Shown: positions 8,132 to 16,867 of the stretch, piece after piece
Numbering within the stretch: the stretch's first letter is position 1
Layout: each line of letters starts with the position of its first letter
Source of the DNA: Tepidimonas sediminis
Lineage (GTDB): Bacteria; Pseudomonadota; Gammaproteobacteria; Burkholderiales; Burkholderiaceae_C
NCBI RefSeq assembly: GCF_007556605.1
Contig: NZ_VJND01000003.1
Location: 62,001-126,000 of the forward strand
DNA length: 64,000 nucleotides
Reading direction: 5' to 3'
Notes under the pieces: model-generated
The model's input: only the letters and a program-made list of their open reading frames with translations
What the model was told of the DNA's origin: nothing
The model's database searches: none
Translations under genes and position numbers: made by a program

Positions 8132-9466
8132 ATGGACGTGCTCATCATCCTGCTGCTGGCGCTGCTCAGCGGCCTGTTCTCGATGACCGAGATCGCGGTG
8201 GTGTCCAGCCGCCGCGTGCGGCTGGAGGCGCTGGCCGGCGACGGCGACCGCGGCGCGCGCGCGGCGCTGTGGCTGCAGGACAACCCGACGCTGTTCTTCT
8301 CGACGATCCAGATGGGCAACACGACGGTGGCGTTGCTCAACGGCATCGTCGGCGAGGGGGCGTTCGGCGCCGGACTGGCGGCCGCGCTGCATGGCCTCGG
8401 CCTGCCGGAGACGGTGGCCGAGGCGCTGGCCACGACGCTGGTGGTGGCCGGCGTCACCTACGTCACGATCGTCATCGGCGAGCTGGTGGCCAAGCGCATC
8501 GGCCAGAGTGCCCCGGAGGCCATCGCGCGCTGGATGGCGCGGCCGCTGCTGGCGCTGGCCACGGTGGCCAAGCCGGCGGTGGCGCTGCTGGCGGCCTCCA
8601 CCAACGCGATCCTGCGGCTGCTGGGCATTCCGCCGCTGCCGCGGCACGAGGTGACGGTGGAGGAGATCCAGGCGCAGCTGGCGCACGGGGTGCGCTCCGG
8701 CGTGATCGAGCGCGACGAGCACCGCATGGTGCACAACGTGCTGGCGCTGGACGAGCGCCAGCTCGGCAGCCTGATGGTGCCGCGTGCCGAGATCGACTGG
8801 CTGGAGGCCGAGCGGCCGCTGGCCGAGGTGCTGGCGCACGCGCGTCACGGCGGACATTCGTGGTACCCGGTGTGCCACGGCGGGCTGGACGACGTGCTCG
8901 GCGTCATCCATCTGTCGCACCTGATCGCGCTGGAGGAGACCGGCGGGCGCGAGCGCGACTGGGCGCGCGACGTGCAGCCAGCGGTGTTCGTGCCGGAAAC
9001 GCTGTCCGGGCTGGACCTGCTGGAGCAGTTCCGCGCGCGCGCGATGCGCATGGTGTTCGTGGTGGACGAGTACGGGGAGGTGCAGGGGCTGCTGACGCCG
9101 CTGGACCTGCTGGAGGCGATCACCGGCGAGCTGCCGGGCGACGAGCCGCACGACGCCTGGGCCACCCCGCAGCCCGACGGTTCGTGGCTGCTGGACGGCA
9201 GCATGCCGGCACACGAGTTCAAGACCCGGCTGGAGATCGCGGCGCTGCCGGACGAGGACCGCGACCGCTACGCCACGCTGGCCGGGCTGATGCAGACGGT
9301 GGCCGGCAATCTGCTGAAGATCGGCGATGCGGTGGAAGTGGCCGGCTGGCGGCTCACGGTGCTGTCGATGCAGGGGCGCCGGATCGACCGCGTGCGCGCC
9401 GAGCGGCTGGCGGACGGCGAGCCGGGGCCGACGCCTGACCCCGGTGCGCATACAGCCAGTCCTTGA
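8132..9466 (+). CDS. Hemolysin/CorC-family membrane protein (DUF21, CBS pair, CorC_HlyC)
   Basis: Member of the CNNM/CorC (TlyC, YfjD/PaeA) family of putative Mg2+ or polyamine exporters in the inner membrane. Domains in order: DUF21 with hydrophobic segments (about 1-170, beginning MDVLIILLLALLSGLFSMTE), a CBS pair (about 195-330, with VPRAEIDWLE and FVVDEYGEVQGLLT), and a C-terminal CorC_HlyC domain (about 345-430). The ATG at 8132 directly starts the first membrane helix; an in-frame GTG at 8114 would add six residues. 444 residues. Its last 113 bp overlap the 3' end of cbbR on the opposite strand. Confidence 0.88.
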   Translation: MDVLIILLLALLSGLFSMTEIAVVSSRRVRLEALAGDGDRGARAALWLQDNPTLFFSTIQMGNTTVALLNGIVGEGAFGAGLAAALHGLGLPETVAEALATTLVVAGVTYVTIVIGELVAKRIGQSAPEAIARWMARPLLALATVAKPAVALLAASTNAILRLLGIPPLPRHEVTVEEIQAQLAHGVRSGVIERDEHRMVHNVLALDERQLGSLMVPRAEIDWLEAERPLAEVLAHARHGGHSWYPVCHGGLDDVLGVIHLSHLIALEETGGRERDWARDVQPAVFVPETLSGLDLLEQFRARAMRMVFVVDEYGEVQGLLTPLDLLEAITGELPGDEPHDAWATPQPDGSWLLDGSMPAHEFKTRLEIAALPDEDRDRYATLAGLMQTVAGNLLKIGDAVEVAGWRLTVLSMQGRRIDRVRAERLADGEPGPTPDPGAHTASP

Positions 9467-10331
9467 ACGCCGCCGCCGCCGGTGAGAGCCGCTTGCCGCG
9501 CGGGTACACCACGTGCCACTGGCGCAGCAGCGGAAAGCCCTGCACGTCCAGCTGCACCAGCTCGCCCAGCGCCAGCTCGGCGGCCACCGTATGGGCCGAC
9601 AGCACCGCCAGCCCCAGCCCGCCGGCCACGGTCTGCTTGATCGCCTCGTTGCTGCCGACTTCCAACCGGGCGCGCACCCGCACGCCCAGGGCGTCGAAGA
9701 AGCGCTGCATGGTGGCCCGCGTGCCGCTGCCGGGCTCGCGCAGGATGAAGGGTTCGCCTTCCAGCCGGCGCGGGTCGATGGCGCGCTCGCGCGCCAGCGG
9801 ATGGTCGGGCGGGGCCACCAGCACCAGCGGGTTGTCGGCGAACGGCTCGCTGACGACGTCCCATTCCTGCGGCGGCTGGCCGAGGATGTAGAGGTCGTCC
9901 TGGTTGGCCGCCAGCCGCTGCAGCAGCGCATCGCGGTTGCCCACCACCATGGCCACCTCGATGCCGGGATGGGCGGCGGCGAAGCTGCCCAGCAGCTTGG
10001 GCACGACGTACTTGACCGTGGTCAGGATCGCCAGCCGCACGCTGCCCTTCTCGATGCCCTGCAGCGCGGCGATGTCCTCCGCGAGCCGGCGCAGCCGTTC
10101 CTCGACGTCGGCGGCGGCCTGCGCCAGCGCGTGGCCGGCGGCGGTCAGATAGATGCGCCGGCCGATCTGCTCCACCAGTGGCTGCCCCACCGTGCCGGCC
10201 AGCTGCTTGACCTGCAGCGACAGCGTCGGCGGCGCCAGGTGCAGCGCCTCGGCCGCGCGCGCGAAGCTGCCGTGCTGCGCCACGGCGTGGAAGATGCGCA
10301 GCTGATGCAGGGTGAGGTGGCGCGGGTTCAT
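9354..10331 (-). CDS. cbbR: LysR-type CBB regulator (CbbR), first copy
   Basis: LysR-family activator of RuBisCO operons; it senses metabolites such as RuBP, PEP or NADPH in characterised homologues. The winged helix (1-64) carries LTLHQLRIFHAVAQHGSFARAAEALHLAPPTLSLQVKQL; an effector domain follows (about 90-295; GSNEAIKQTVAGGLGLAVLS). Divergent placement beside cbbL identifies it as CbbR. After FKDWLYAHR, where family members usually end, it has about 25 extra residues rich in Arg, Ala and Pro. These are encoded antisense to the end of the CNNM gene, so the overlap probably created the tail. 325 residues. A second CbbR lies at 29467-30411. Confidence 0.92.
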   Translation of the reverse strand: MNPRHLTLHQLRIFHAVAQHGSFARAAEALHLAPPTLSLQVKQLAGTVGQPLVEQIGRRIYLTAAGHALAQAAADVEERLRRLAEDIAALQGIEKGSVRLAILTTVKYVVPKLLGSFAAAHPGIEVAMVVGNRDALLQRLAANQDDLYILGQPPQEWDVVSEPFADNPLVLVAPPDHPLARERAIDPRRLEGEPFILREPGSGTRATMQRFFDALGVRVRARLEVGSNEAIKQTVAGGLGLAVLSAHTVAAELALGELVQLDVQGFPLLRQWHVVYPRGKRLSPAAAAFKDWLYAHRGQASAPARRPPAARRARGRSGAPASTAP

Positions 10332-10334
10332 GGA

Positions 10335-10400
10335 TTTATTCCAATAAAGTGCTTCGGTTTGAATATTTTACTTTTCATGAGTAGAAGCGGCGTCTACGAT
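10335..10400 (+). promoter_or_regulatory. cbbL promoter and putative CbbR operator
   Basis: The 121-bp cbbR-cbbL gap is AT-rich against its surroundings. TTTATT-CC-AATAAA (10335-10348) is an inverted repeat of LysR type, next to the cbbR start. A candidate promoter follows: TTTTCA (10372-10377), a 17-bp spacer and TACGAT (10395-10400). That puts the inverted repeat near -65, where LysR recognition sites usually lie, and gives a leader of about 45 nt before the AGGAG that precedes the cbbL ATG. Confidence 0.55.
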
Positions 10401-10452
10401 CCGCCCAGACCTGACAGGAGCGCAGGTTGCGCCATCAACCCGAGGAGTGAGC

Positions 10453-11877
10453 ATGAGCACACGCAAGACCTACGACGCCGGCGTCAAGGAATACCGGACG
10501 ATGTACTGGCAGCCGGATTACCAGGTGAAGGACTCCGATTTCCTGGCCTGTTTCAAGATCGTCCCGCAGCCGGGCGTGCCGCGCGAGGAAGCCGCGGCGG
10601 CCGTGGCGGCCGAGTCGTCCACCGCCACCTGGACCACGGTGTGGACCGACCTGCTGACGGATCTGGAGTACTACAAGGGCCGCGCCTACGCGATCGAGGA
10701 CGTGCCGGGCAGCGACGAGGCGTTCTACGCCTTCATCGCCTACCCGATGGACCTGTTCGAGGAAGGCTCGGTGGTCAACGTGTTCACCTCGCTGGTGGGC
10801 AACGTGTTCGGCTTCAAGGCGGTGCGCTCGCTGCGGCTGGAGGACGTGCGCTTCCCGCTGTGGTTCGTCACCACCTGCCCCGGGCCGCCGCACGGCATCC
10901 AGGTCGAACGTGACAAGCTGGACAAGTACGGCCGGCCGCTGCTGGGCTGCACGATCAAGCCCAAGCTCGGCTTGTCGGCGCGCAACTACGGGCGCGCGGT
11001 CTACGAGTGCCTGCGCGGCGGGCTGGATTTCACGAAGGACGACGAGAACGTCAACAGCCAGCCCTTCATGCGCTGGCGCGACCGCTTCCTGTTCTGTCAG
11101 GAGGCGACCGAGAAGGCCGAGAAGGAGACCGGCGAGCGCAAGGGGCACTACCTCAACGTGACCGCCCCGACGATGGAGGAAATCTACAAGCGCGCCGAGT
11201 TCGCCAAGGAGATCGGCGCCAAGATCATCATGTCGGACTACCTCACGGTGGGCTGGGCGGCGCACCAGAGTCTGTCGAAGTGGTGCCGCGACAACGGGAT
11301 GCTGCTGCACGTGCACCGCGCCATGCACGCCGTCATCGACCGCAACCCCAACCACGGCATCAACTTCCGCGTGCTGGCCAAGCTGCTGCGCCTGATCGGC
11401 GGCGACCATCTGCACTCCGGCACGGTGGTCGGCAAGCTGGAGGGGGACCGCGCCGCCACGCTGGGCTGGATCGACCTGATGCGTGACCGCTACGTCAAGG
11501 CCGACCGCTCGCGCGGCATCTTCTTCGACCAGGACTGGGGCGCGATGCCGGGCGTCTTCCCGGTGGCTTCCGGCGGCATCCATGTCTGGCACATGCCGGC
11601 GCTGGTGTCGATCTTCGGCGACGACTCGGTGCTGCAGTTCGGCGGCGGCACGCTGGGCCACCCCTGGGGCAACGCCGCCGGTGCGTGCGCCAACCGCGTG
11701 GCGCTGGAGGCCTGCGTGCAGGCGCGCAACGAGGGGCGCCAGGTCGAGCGCGAGGGCAAGGAGATCCTGACCGAGGCGGCCAAGTCGTGCCCCGAGCTGC
11801 GCGTCGCGATGGAGACGTGGAAGGAGATCAAGTTCGAGTTCGACACGGTGGACAAGCTCGACGTGCAGCACCGCTGA
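10453..11877 (+). CDS. cbbL: RuBisCO large subunit, Form IA
   Basis: Carboxylates ribulose-1,5-bisphosphate; catalytic subunit of the L8S8 enzyme. Active-site residues are intact: K169 in TIKPKLG (spinach K175), the carbamylated K195 with D197 and E198 in FTKDDEN, HRAMHA, and the loop-6 segment [10 protein letters not shown]. The 474-residue length, [18 protein letters not shown] and the C-terminus DTVDKLDVQ match Form IA rather than Form IC of Ralstonia (about 486 residues, GATTKPKLG). The ATG at 10453 has AGGAG 6-7 bases before it; a GTG at 10447 is in frame but lies over that ribosome-binding site. First gene of cbbLSQO-sbtAB. No carboxysome gene is nearby. Confidence 0.97.
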   Translation: MSTRKTYDAGVKEYRTMYWQPDYQVKDSDFLACFKIVPQPGVPREEAAAAVAAESSTATWTTVWTDLLTDLEYYKGRAYAIEDVPGSDEAFYAFIAYPMDLFEEGSVVNVFTSLVGNVFGFKAVRSLRLEDVRFPLWFVTTCPGPPHGIQVERDKLDKYGRPLLGCTIKPKLGLSARNYGRAVYECLRGGLDFTKDDENVNSQPFMRWRDRFLFCQEATEKAEKETGERKGHYLNVTAPTMEEIYKRAEFAKEIGAKIIMSDYLTVGWAAHQSLSKWCRDNGMLLHVHRAMHAVIDRNPNHGINFRVLAKLLRLIGGDHLHSGTVVGKLEGDRAATLGWIDLMRDRYVKADRSRGIFFDQDWGAMPGVFPVASGGIHVWHMPALVSIFGDDSVLQFGGGTLGHPWGNAAGACANRVALEACVQARNEGRQVEREGKEILTEAAKSCPELRVAMETWKEIKFEFDTVDKLDVQHR

Positions 11878-11925
11878 GCCGTCCTCCCGCCAACGCCCTG
11901 AACCGTCGAAGAAAGGAACACAGTC

Positions 11926-12285
11926 ATGAGCAACCAAGTGCAGGATTACCCCTCGCGCCTGTCCGATCCGGCCAGCCGAAAGATGGGCACCTTCTCGTAC
12001 CTGCCGCCGATGGACGAGCAGAAGATCCGCCGGCAGATCGAGTGGATCGTCAAGAACGGCTGGAACCCGGCCATCGAGCACACCGAGCCGGAAAACGCCT
12101 GGAGCCACTACTGGTACATGTGGAAGCTGCCGATGTTCGGCGAGACCGACGTCGAGCGCATCCTGGCCGAGCTGGAGGCGTGTCACCGTGCCAATCCCGG
12201 CAACCACGTGCGCCTGATCGGCTATGACAACTACCGCCAGACCCAGGGCACCAGCATCGTGGTCTACCGCGGCCGCATGGTCTGA
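11926..12285 (+). CDS. cbbS: RuBisCO small subunit, Form IA
   Basis: 119-residue small subunit that caps the L8 core. It has the Form IA features [19 protein letters not shown] at the N-terminus, then [28 protein letters not shown] and [17 protein letters not shown]. It starts 48 bp after cbbL with AAAGGAAC as ribosome-binding site. The 63-bp gap to cbbQ contains a GC-rich imperfect hairpin (about 12306-12330) that could tune expression of cbbLS against cbbQO, although it has no T tract. Confidence 0.96.
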   Translation: MSNQVQDYPSRLSDPASRKMGTFSYLPPMDEQKIRRQIEWIVKNGWNPAIEHTEPENAWSHYWYMWKLPMFGETDVERILAELEACHRANPGNHVRLIGYDNYRQTQGTSIVVYRGRMV

Positions 12286-12348
12286 GCCGGCGCTGCCAGC
12301 CACCGTGGGGGGCCGTACCGCGGCGCCCCCGCGCACCAGGAGGGGACG

Positions 12349-13152
12349 ATGAGCGATCCGATGGAGGCGTACCGCATCGACGCCGAGCCGTATTACCGGC
12401 CGGTGGGCGATGAGATCGAGCTGTTCGAAGCCGCGTATGCGGCGCGCATGCCGATGATGCTCAAGGGCCCGACGGGCTGCGGCAAGTCGCGCTTCGTCGA
12501 ACACATGGCCTGGCGCCTGCGCCGTCCGCTGGTGACGGTGGCCTGCAACGAGGACATGACGGCGGCCGACCTGGTGGGGCGCTTTCTGCTGGACGCCGAG
12601 GGCACGCGCTGGCAGGACGGGCCGCTGACGCTGGCGGCGCGCCACGGCGCGATCTGCTACCTCGACGAGGTGGTGGAGGCGCGCCAGGACACGACGGTGG
12701 TGATCCATCCGCTGACCGACAGCCGTCGCGTGCTGCCGCTGGAGAAGAAGGGCGAGCTGCTGCGCGCGCATCCCGATTTCGTGCTGGTCATCTCGTACAA
12801 CCCGGGTTACCAGACGCTGCTGAAGGACCTGAAGCAGTCGACCAAGCAGCGCTTCGGTGCGCTGGACTTCGGGTATCCCGAACATGCGGTCGAGGTCGAG
12901 ATCGTCGTGCACGAGACGGGCGTGACGACGGCGGTGGCCGACAAGCTGGTGGCGATCGCCGAGCGCGCGCGCAACCTCAAGGGCCACGGGCTCGAGGAAG
13001 GCATCTCGACGCGCATGCTGGTGCACGCCGGCAAGTTGATCGCGCAGGGCGTGGAACCGCGCGCGGCGTGCCGGGTGGCGCTGGTGCGGCCGATCACCGA
13101 CGACGCGGACATGCGCGACGCGCTGGACGCGGCGGTGGCCACCTACTTCTGA
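12349..13152 (+). CDS. cbbQ: RuBisCO activase subunit CbbQ (MoxR AAA+ ATPase)
   Basis: AAA+ ATPase of the MoxR clade that works with CbbO to strip inhibitory sugar phosphates from RuBisCO. Walker A GPTGCGKS (40-47), Walker B ICYLDEV (about 101-107) and sensor-1-type SYNPGY are intact. 267 residues, standard length. It is preceded by AGGAGG 7 bases from the ATG and followed after 25 bp by cbbO. The cbbLSQO order is typical of non-carboxysomal Form IA operons. Confidence 0.95.
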   Translation: MSDPMEAYRIDAEPYYRPVGDEIELFEAAYAARMPMMLKGPTGCGKSRFVEHMAWRLRRPLVTVACNEDMTAADLVGRFLLDAEGTRWQDGPLTLAARHGAICYLDEVVEARQDTTVVIHPLTDSRRVLPLEKKGELLRAHPDFVLVISYNPGYQTLLKDLKQSTKQRFGALDFGYPEHAVEVEIVVHETGVTTAVADKLVAIAERARNLKGHGLEEGISTRMLVHAGKLIAQGVEPRAACRVALVRPITDDADMRDALDAAVATYF

Positions 13153-13177
13153 GGCCGCCGGCGGCGGAGGGCGGGAC

Positions 13178-15478
13178 GTGCGGCTGGCCGACTACGCCGA
13201 GCTGACCGAGGGCTGGAGCGCTGCCCAGCGCACGGCGCTGGAAGCGGCCTGGCAGGAGGCTGCGCGCGTGCTGTCGCCGCGCGGGCTGGACAACTGGCTC
13301 AAGGGGGCGGCGGCGCTGGCGCGCATGGGCCGCGGCGAGGGGGTGGTGACGTCGTGGCTGGAGGCCGCCCCGGCGGTGGCGCGCGAGGTCGGCGAGGACG
13401 TCATCCCCGAGCTGGCCCAGCAATGCCTGCTGTTTGCCTCGCGCACGTCGGCGGCGGTGATCGAGCTGATCGTGGCCACGGCGCCGGTGGCGGCGCGACG
13501 GCTGGGCGATGCGGAGCTGTTCCTCGGCTACCTGCAGCTGCTCAACGTGCTGCTGGGCCAGGCGCCGCGCGGGCTGCGCCCGATGCTCGAGCACCTGGAT
13601 GCGCTGTTGGGTGTGCTGACGCTGGGCGGGTTGCGGCGCTGGGCGCTGTGGGGCGCCCAGGCCCACCGCACTGACTACGAGGCGCAGGCGCGCTATTTCG
13701 CGCTGCAGTCGCCGCAAGCGCTGGCGGTGCTGCAGAAGGAGCGCAAGGGCACGCTGTTCGTCGACATCCAGCGCCGGCTGGGTATGTACCTGCGCGCGCT
13801 GTGGGGGAGGGACTTCCTGCTGCGGCCCAGCGCCGGCGACGGCGACGCGCCCACGCGGCCGTTCATCGCCGGCCAGGTGCTGCACCTGCCCGACGCGCTG
13901 GACGACGAGGGCGACGTGACGGCGATGGATCGCTACCGCGCGGCGGCGGCGCACGCCGCGGCCCACATCGTCTCGCTGCCGCGCCACCTGGAGGGGGCCG
14001 GACTCGGGGCGCTGGAGAAGGCCTGCGTCGGCGTGTTCGAGGACGCGCGCGCCGAGGCACTGGCGATCGCGCGCTTTCCGCGCCTGGGCGATCTGTGGCG
14101 GCGCCTGCACGACGCGCGTCCGCAAGGCGAGACGGCGGCGGCGCTACTGGCGCGCATCGCGCGCGCGCTGCTGGATCCGGCCTACGAGGACGGGCACCCG
14201 CTGGTGGCGTGGGCGCGCGAGCAATTCGAGACCATGCCGCTGGAGCGCCCGCGCGCGGCGCACGCACTGGGCCTGGAGCTGGCGGCGCAGCTGCGCGCGC
14301 GCGGGGCGGCCTTTTCGCCGCAGCGCGACCGCATCGGCCCCGACTATCGCGACGACAACCGCTACCTGTGGGAGTTCGACCCGGACGCTGCCGATTGGTA
14401 CGTCCCGGCGACCGAGGCGGCGCCGCGGCAGGTACGCAAGTACGTCTCCGTGATGGAGATGGTCAACGAGGTCGAGGTCGAGACCGCCGGCGATGATGCG
14501 CAGGAAATCTGGGTCTGCGCCAGCGAGCTGTTCGACGACGACGGCACCTCGTTCAACGCGCGCGAGGGACGCGAGCCGTTGCCCGAGCCGCGCCATTACG
14601 ACGAATTCGACTACCACCTCCAGCTCGATCGGCCGGCCTGGGTGACGGTGCTGGAGAAGCGGCCCAAACTGGGCGATCCCGCCGAGGTGGAGGCGCTGCT
14701 GGCCGAGCATCAGGACGTGACGCGGCAGCTGCGCCGCCTGCTTGATGCGCTGCAGCCGCAGGGCGTGCAGCGCATCCGCAAGCTGGAAAACGGTGACGAC
14801 GTCGACCTGGACGCCGCGGTGCGGGCGGCGGTGGACCGCCGGCTCGGGCGCCAGCCCGACCCGCGCGTGATGCTGCGCACGCAGCGCAAGGTGCGCGACA
14901 TCGCGGTGCTGGTGCTGCTGGATCTTTCGGCCTCCACCCAGGATCGGCTGCCGGGCAGCGAGCGCACCGTGCTGGAGCTGACCCGCGCAGCCACCGCGCT
15001 GCTGGGGCAGGCCATTCACCAGGTCGGTGACCGCTTCGCGATCCACGGCTTTTGCTCCGACGGCCGCCACAACGTCTTCTACGAGCGTTTCAAGGATTTC
15101 GAGCAGCCCTGGGGCGAGCTGGCCAAGGCGCGCCTGGCGGGGATGCAGGGGCGGCTGTCGACCCGCATGGGCGCGGCCATCCGCCACGCCGGCCATCACC
15201 TGGGGCGCGTGGCGGCGGCGCGCCGGCTGCTGCTGGTCGTCACCGACGGCGAGCCCGCCGACGTCGACGTGCGCGATCCGGCCTATCTGCGGCACGATGC
15301 CCGCCGCGCCGTCGACACCGTGGTGGCGCAGGGTGTGCAGCCGTTCTGCCTGACGCTGGATCCGCGCGCCGACCGCTACGTCGCCTCGATCTTCGGGCCG
15401 CGCAACTACCTCATCCTCGACCGCGTCGAGCAGCTGCCCCAGCGCCTGCCGCTGCTGTATACGGCGTTGGCGCGCTGA
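13178..15478 (+). CDS. cbbO: RuBisCO activase adaptor CbbO (VWA domain)
   Basis: Partner of CbbQ; its von Willebrand A domain binds RuBisCO through a MIDAS metal site. The C-terminal VWA domain carries DLSAST (D582, S584, S586: the DxSxS MIDAS motif) and VTDGEPADVD further on. The N-terminal two thirds is helical and rich in Ala/Leu, as in other CbbO proteins. 766 residues. The GTG start at 13178 is supported by GGAGG about 8 bases upstream and by lack of another start nearby. Confidence 0.93.
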   Translation: MRLADYAELTEGWSAAQRTALEAAWQEAARVLSPRGLDNWLKGAAALARMGRGEGVVTSWLEAAPAVAREVGEDVIPELAQQCLLFASRTSAAVIELIVATAPVAARRLGDAELFLGYLQLLNVLLGQAPRGLRPMLEHLDALLGVLTLGGLRRWALWGAQAHRTDYEAQARYFALQSPQALAVLQKERKGTLFVDIQRRLGMYLRALWGRDFLLRPSAGDGDAPTRPFIAGQVLHLPDALDDEGDVTAMDRYRAAAAHAAAHIVSLPRHLEGAGLGALEKACVGVFEDARAEALAIARFPRLGDLWRRLHDARPQGETAAALLARIARALLDPAYEDGHPLVAWAREQFETMPLERPRAAHALGLELAAQLRARGAAFSPQRDRIGPDYRDDNRYLWEFDPDAADWYVPATEAAPRQVRKYVSVMEMVNEVEVETAGDDAQEIWVCASELFDDDGTSFNAREGREPLPEPRHYDEFDYHLQLDRPAWVTVLEKRPKLGDPAEVEALLAEHQDVTRQLRRLLDALQPQGVQRIRKLENGDDVDLDAAVRAAVDRRLGRQPDPRVMLRTQRKVRDIAVLVLLDLSASTQDRLPGSERTVLELTRAATALLGQAIHQVGDRFAIHGFCSDGRHNVFYERFKDFEQPWGELAKARLAGMQGRLSTRMGAAIRHAGHHLGRVAAARRLLLVVTDGEPADVDVRDPAYLRHDARRAVDTVVAQGVQPFCLTLDPRADRYVASIFGPRNYLILDRVEQLPQRLPLLYTALAR

Positions 15479-15536
15479 AGGCTCGGCCCGGCGCGGGGGC
15501 GGAACCTTTGGCGCGCGCCCGGCTCTCAACGGCACC

Positions 15537-16508
15537 GTGCTTGACCCCATCGTGCTGTTCTTCCTGCTCGGCGTGCTGGCCGGGCTGAGCAAGTCGGACC
15601 TCAAGATCCCGGCGGCGATCTACGAGGCCCTGTCGATCTACCTGCTGTTGGCCATCGGACTCAAGGGCGGGGTGGAGCTGTCGCGCTACCCGCTGGGGGA
15701 GCTGTTGCACAGCAGCGCGTGGGTGCTGGCCGCGGGCCTGGCGATCCCGCTGATCGCCTACCCGGTGCTGCGCCATCTGGGCCGGTTCGGCCACCACGAT
15801 GCGGCGGCCATCGCGGCCCACTACGGGTCGGTCAGCGTGGTCACCTACTCGGTGGCCGTGGCCGCGCTCGGCGAGGCCGGCATCGGCCACGACGGCGTGA
15901 TGGTGATCTACCTCGTGCTGCTGGAGATGCCGGCGCTGCTGCTCGGCGTGGTGCTGGCGCGGCTGGGCGATGCGCCCGCCGGCGGCGGTGGCCGCCTGCA
16001 GGCGCTGCGCCAGGTGCACTGGGGGCGCCTGGCGCACGAGGTGTTCCTCGGCAAGAGCATCCTGCTGCTGGCCGGCGGGCTGGTGATCGGCTACGTGGCC
16101 GGTGAGGCCGGCTACGCGCCGATCGCGCCGGTGTTCCGCGACGCCTTCAAGGGAGTGCTGGCGCTGTTCCTGCTCGAGATGGGGCTGGTGGCGGCCTCGC
16201 GCGCGGGAGCGTTTCGCACCAGCGGCGTGTTCCTGCTCGGCTTCGCCATCGTCATGCCGCTGGTGGCCGCCGCCATCGGCATCGCCACGGCCCGGCAGCT
16301 GGGCTTCTCGGTGGGCAACGCGGCGCTGCTGGCTACGCTGTATGCCAGCGCGTCGTACATCGCAGCGCCGGCGGCCATGCGCATTGCCGTGCCGCAGGCC
16401 AACCCGGCGCTGTCGATCGGCGCCTCGCTCGGCATCACCTTCCCCTTCAACCTTTTCGTCGGCATCCCGATCTACCTGTGGATGGCGCGGACCTTCATTG
16501 CGGGCTGA
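15537..16508 (+). CDS. sbtA: SbtA-family sodium-dependent bicarbonate transporter
   Basis: Inner-membrane permease of the SbtA (DUF897) family; cyanobacterial members import bicarbonate with sodium. About ten hydrophobic segments are visible in 323 residues. Family hallmarks include GLSKSDLKIP near residue 17, IYEALSIYLLLAIGLKGGVEL, AAIAAHYGSVSVVTY, FLLEMGLVA and LATLYASASYIAAPAAMR. GTG start, 58 bp after cbbO; the sbtB-like gene follows after 5 bp. The context points to inorganic carbon supply for RuBisCO. Substrate and ion coupling are inferred from the family and location, not proven. Confidence 0.88.
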   Translation: MLDPIVLFFLLGVLAGLSKSDLKIPAAIYEALSIYLLLAIGLKGGVELSRYPLGELLHSSAWVLAAGLAIPLIAYPVLRHLGRFGHHDAAAIAAHYGSVSVVTYSVAVAALGEAGIGHDGVMVIYLVLLEMPALLLGVVLARLGDAPAGGGGRLQALRQVHWGRLAHEVFLGKSILLLAGGLVIGYVAGEAGYAPIAPVFRDAFKGVLALFLLEMGLVAASRAGAFRTSGVFLLGFAIVMPLVAAAIGIATARQLGFSVGNAALLATLYASASYIAAPAAMRIAVPQANPALSIGASLGITFPFNLFVGIPIYLWMARTFIAG

Positions 16509-16513
16509 CGGCC

Positions 16514-16798
16514 ATGGCGCGACCTGCCAAACTCGTGACCGTGTACTGCGAGGCGGTGCTGGAGCCGCTGGTGATCCGCGAGCTGGACCGGCTCGGGGTC
16601 GTCGGCTACACCGTCAGCGACTGCCGCGGCCGCGGCCAGCGCGGCGAGCGCGGCGGCCAGTGGCGCATGAGCGCCAACGTGCGCATCGAGGTGGTGTGCG
16701 ACCCCGTCACCAGCGAGCGCATCGCCGCGGCGCTGCGGCCGTATGAGCCGGACTATGGCCTGCTGGTGGTGCGCGGCGATGTCGAGGTGTTGAATTGA
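16514..16798 (+). CDS. sbtB: SbtB-like PII-family carbon-signalling protein
   Basis: 94-residue PII-like protein. The ferredoxin-like core is recognisable: LVTVYCEAVLEPLVIREL, a T-loop (CRGRGQRGERGGQW, about 38-51), VRIEVVCDPVTSERIAAAL and a C-terminal YGLLVVRGDVEVLN like the end of SbtB. Cyanobacterial SbtB binds adenine nucleotides (cAMP, AMP, ADP, ATP) and controls SbtA. The T-loop lacks the uridylylated tyrosine of GlnB/GlnK, and the C-terminal CGPxGC redox extension of some SbtB proteins is absent. The ATG at 16514 follows the sbtA stop by 5 bp, so the two are coupled. Confidence 0.85.
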   Translation: MARPAKLVTVYCEAVLEPLVIRELDRLGVVGYTVSDCRGRGQRGERGGQWRMSANVRIEVVCDPVTSERIAAALRPYEPDYGLLVVRGDVEVLN

Positions 16799-16867
16799 CC
16801 CCTGGAGACGCTGCCGGCCTGAGTGCCGTGAAGTCCCGGAGTTCGGAAGTTGGCACCCGAACGCTCA

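Noticed and set aside
10447-10452. GTG at 10447 as cbbL start
   Set aside because: It overlaps the AGGAG ribosome-binding site; the ATG at 10453 has proper spacing and matches the family N-terminus.
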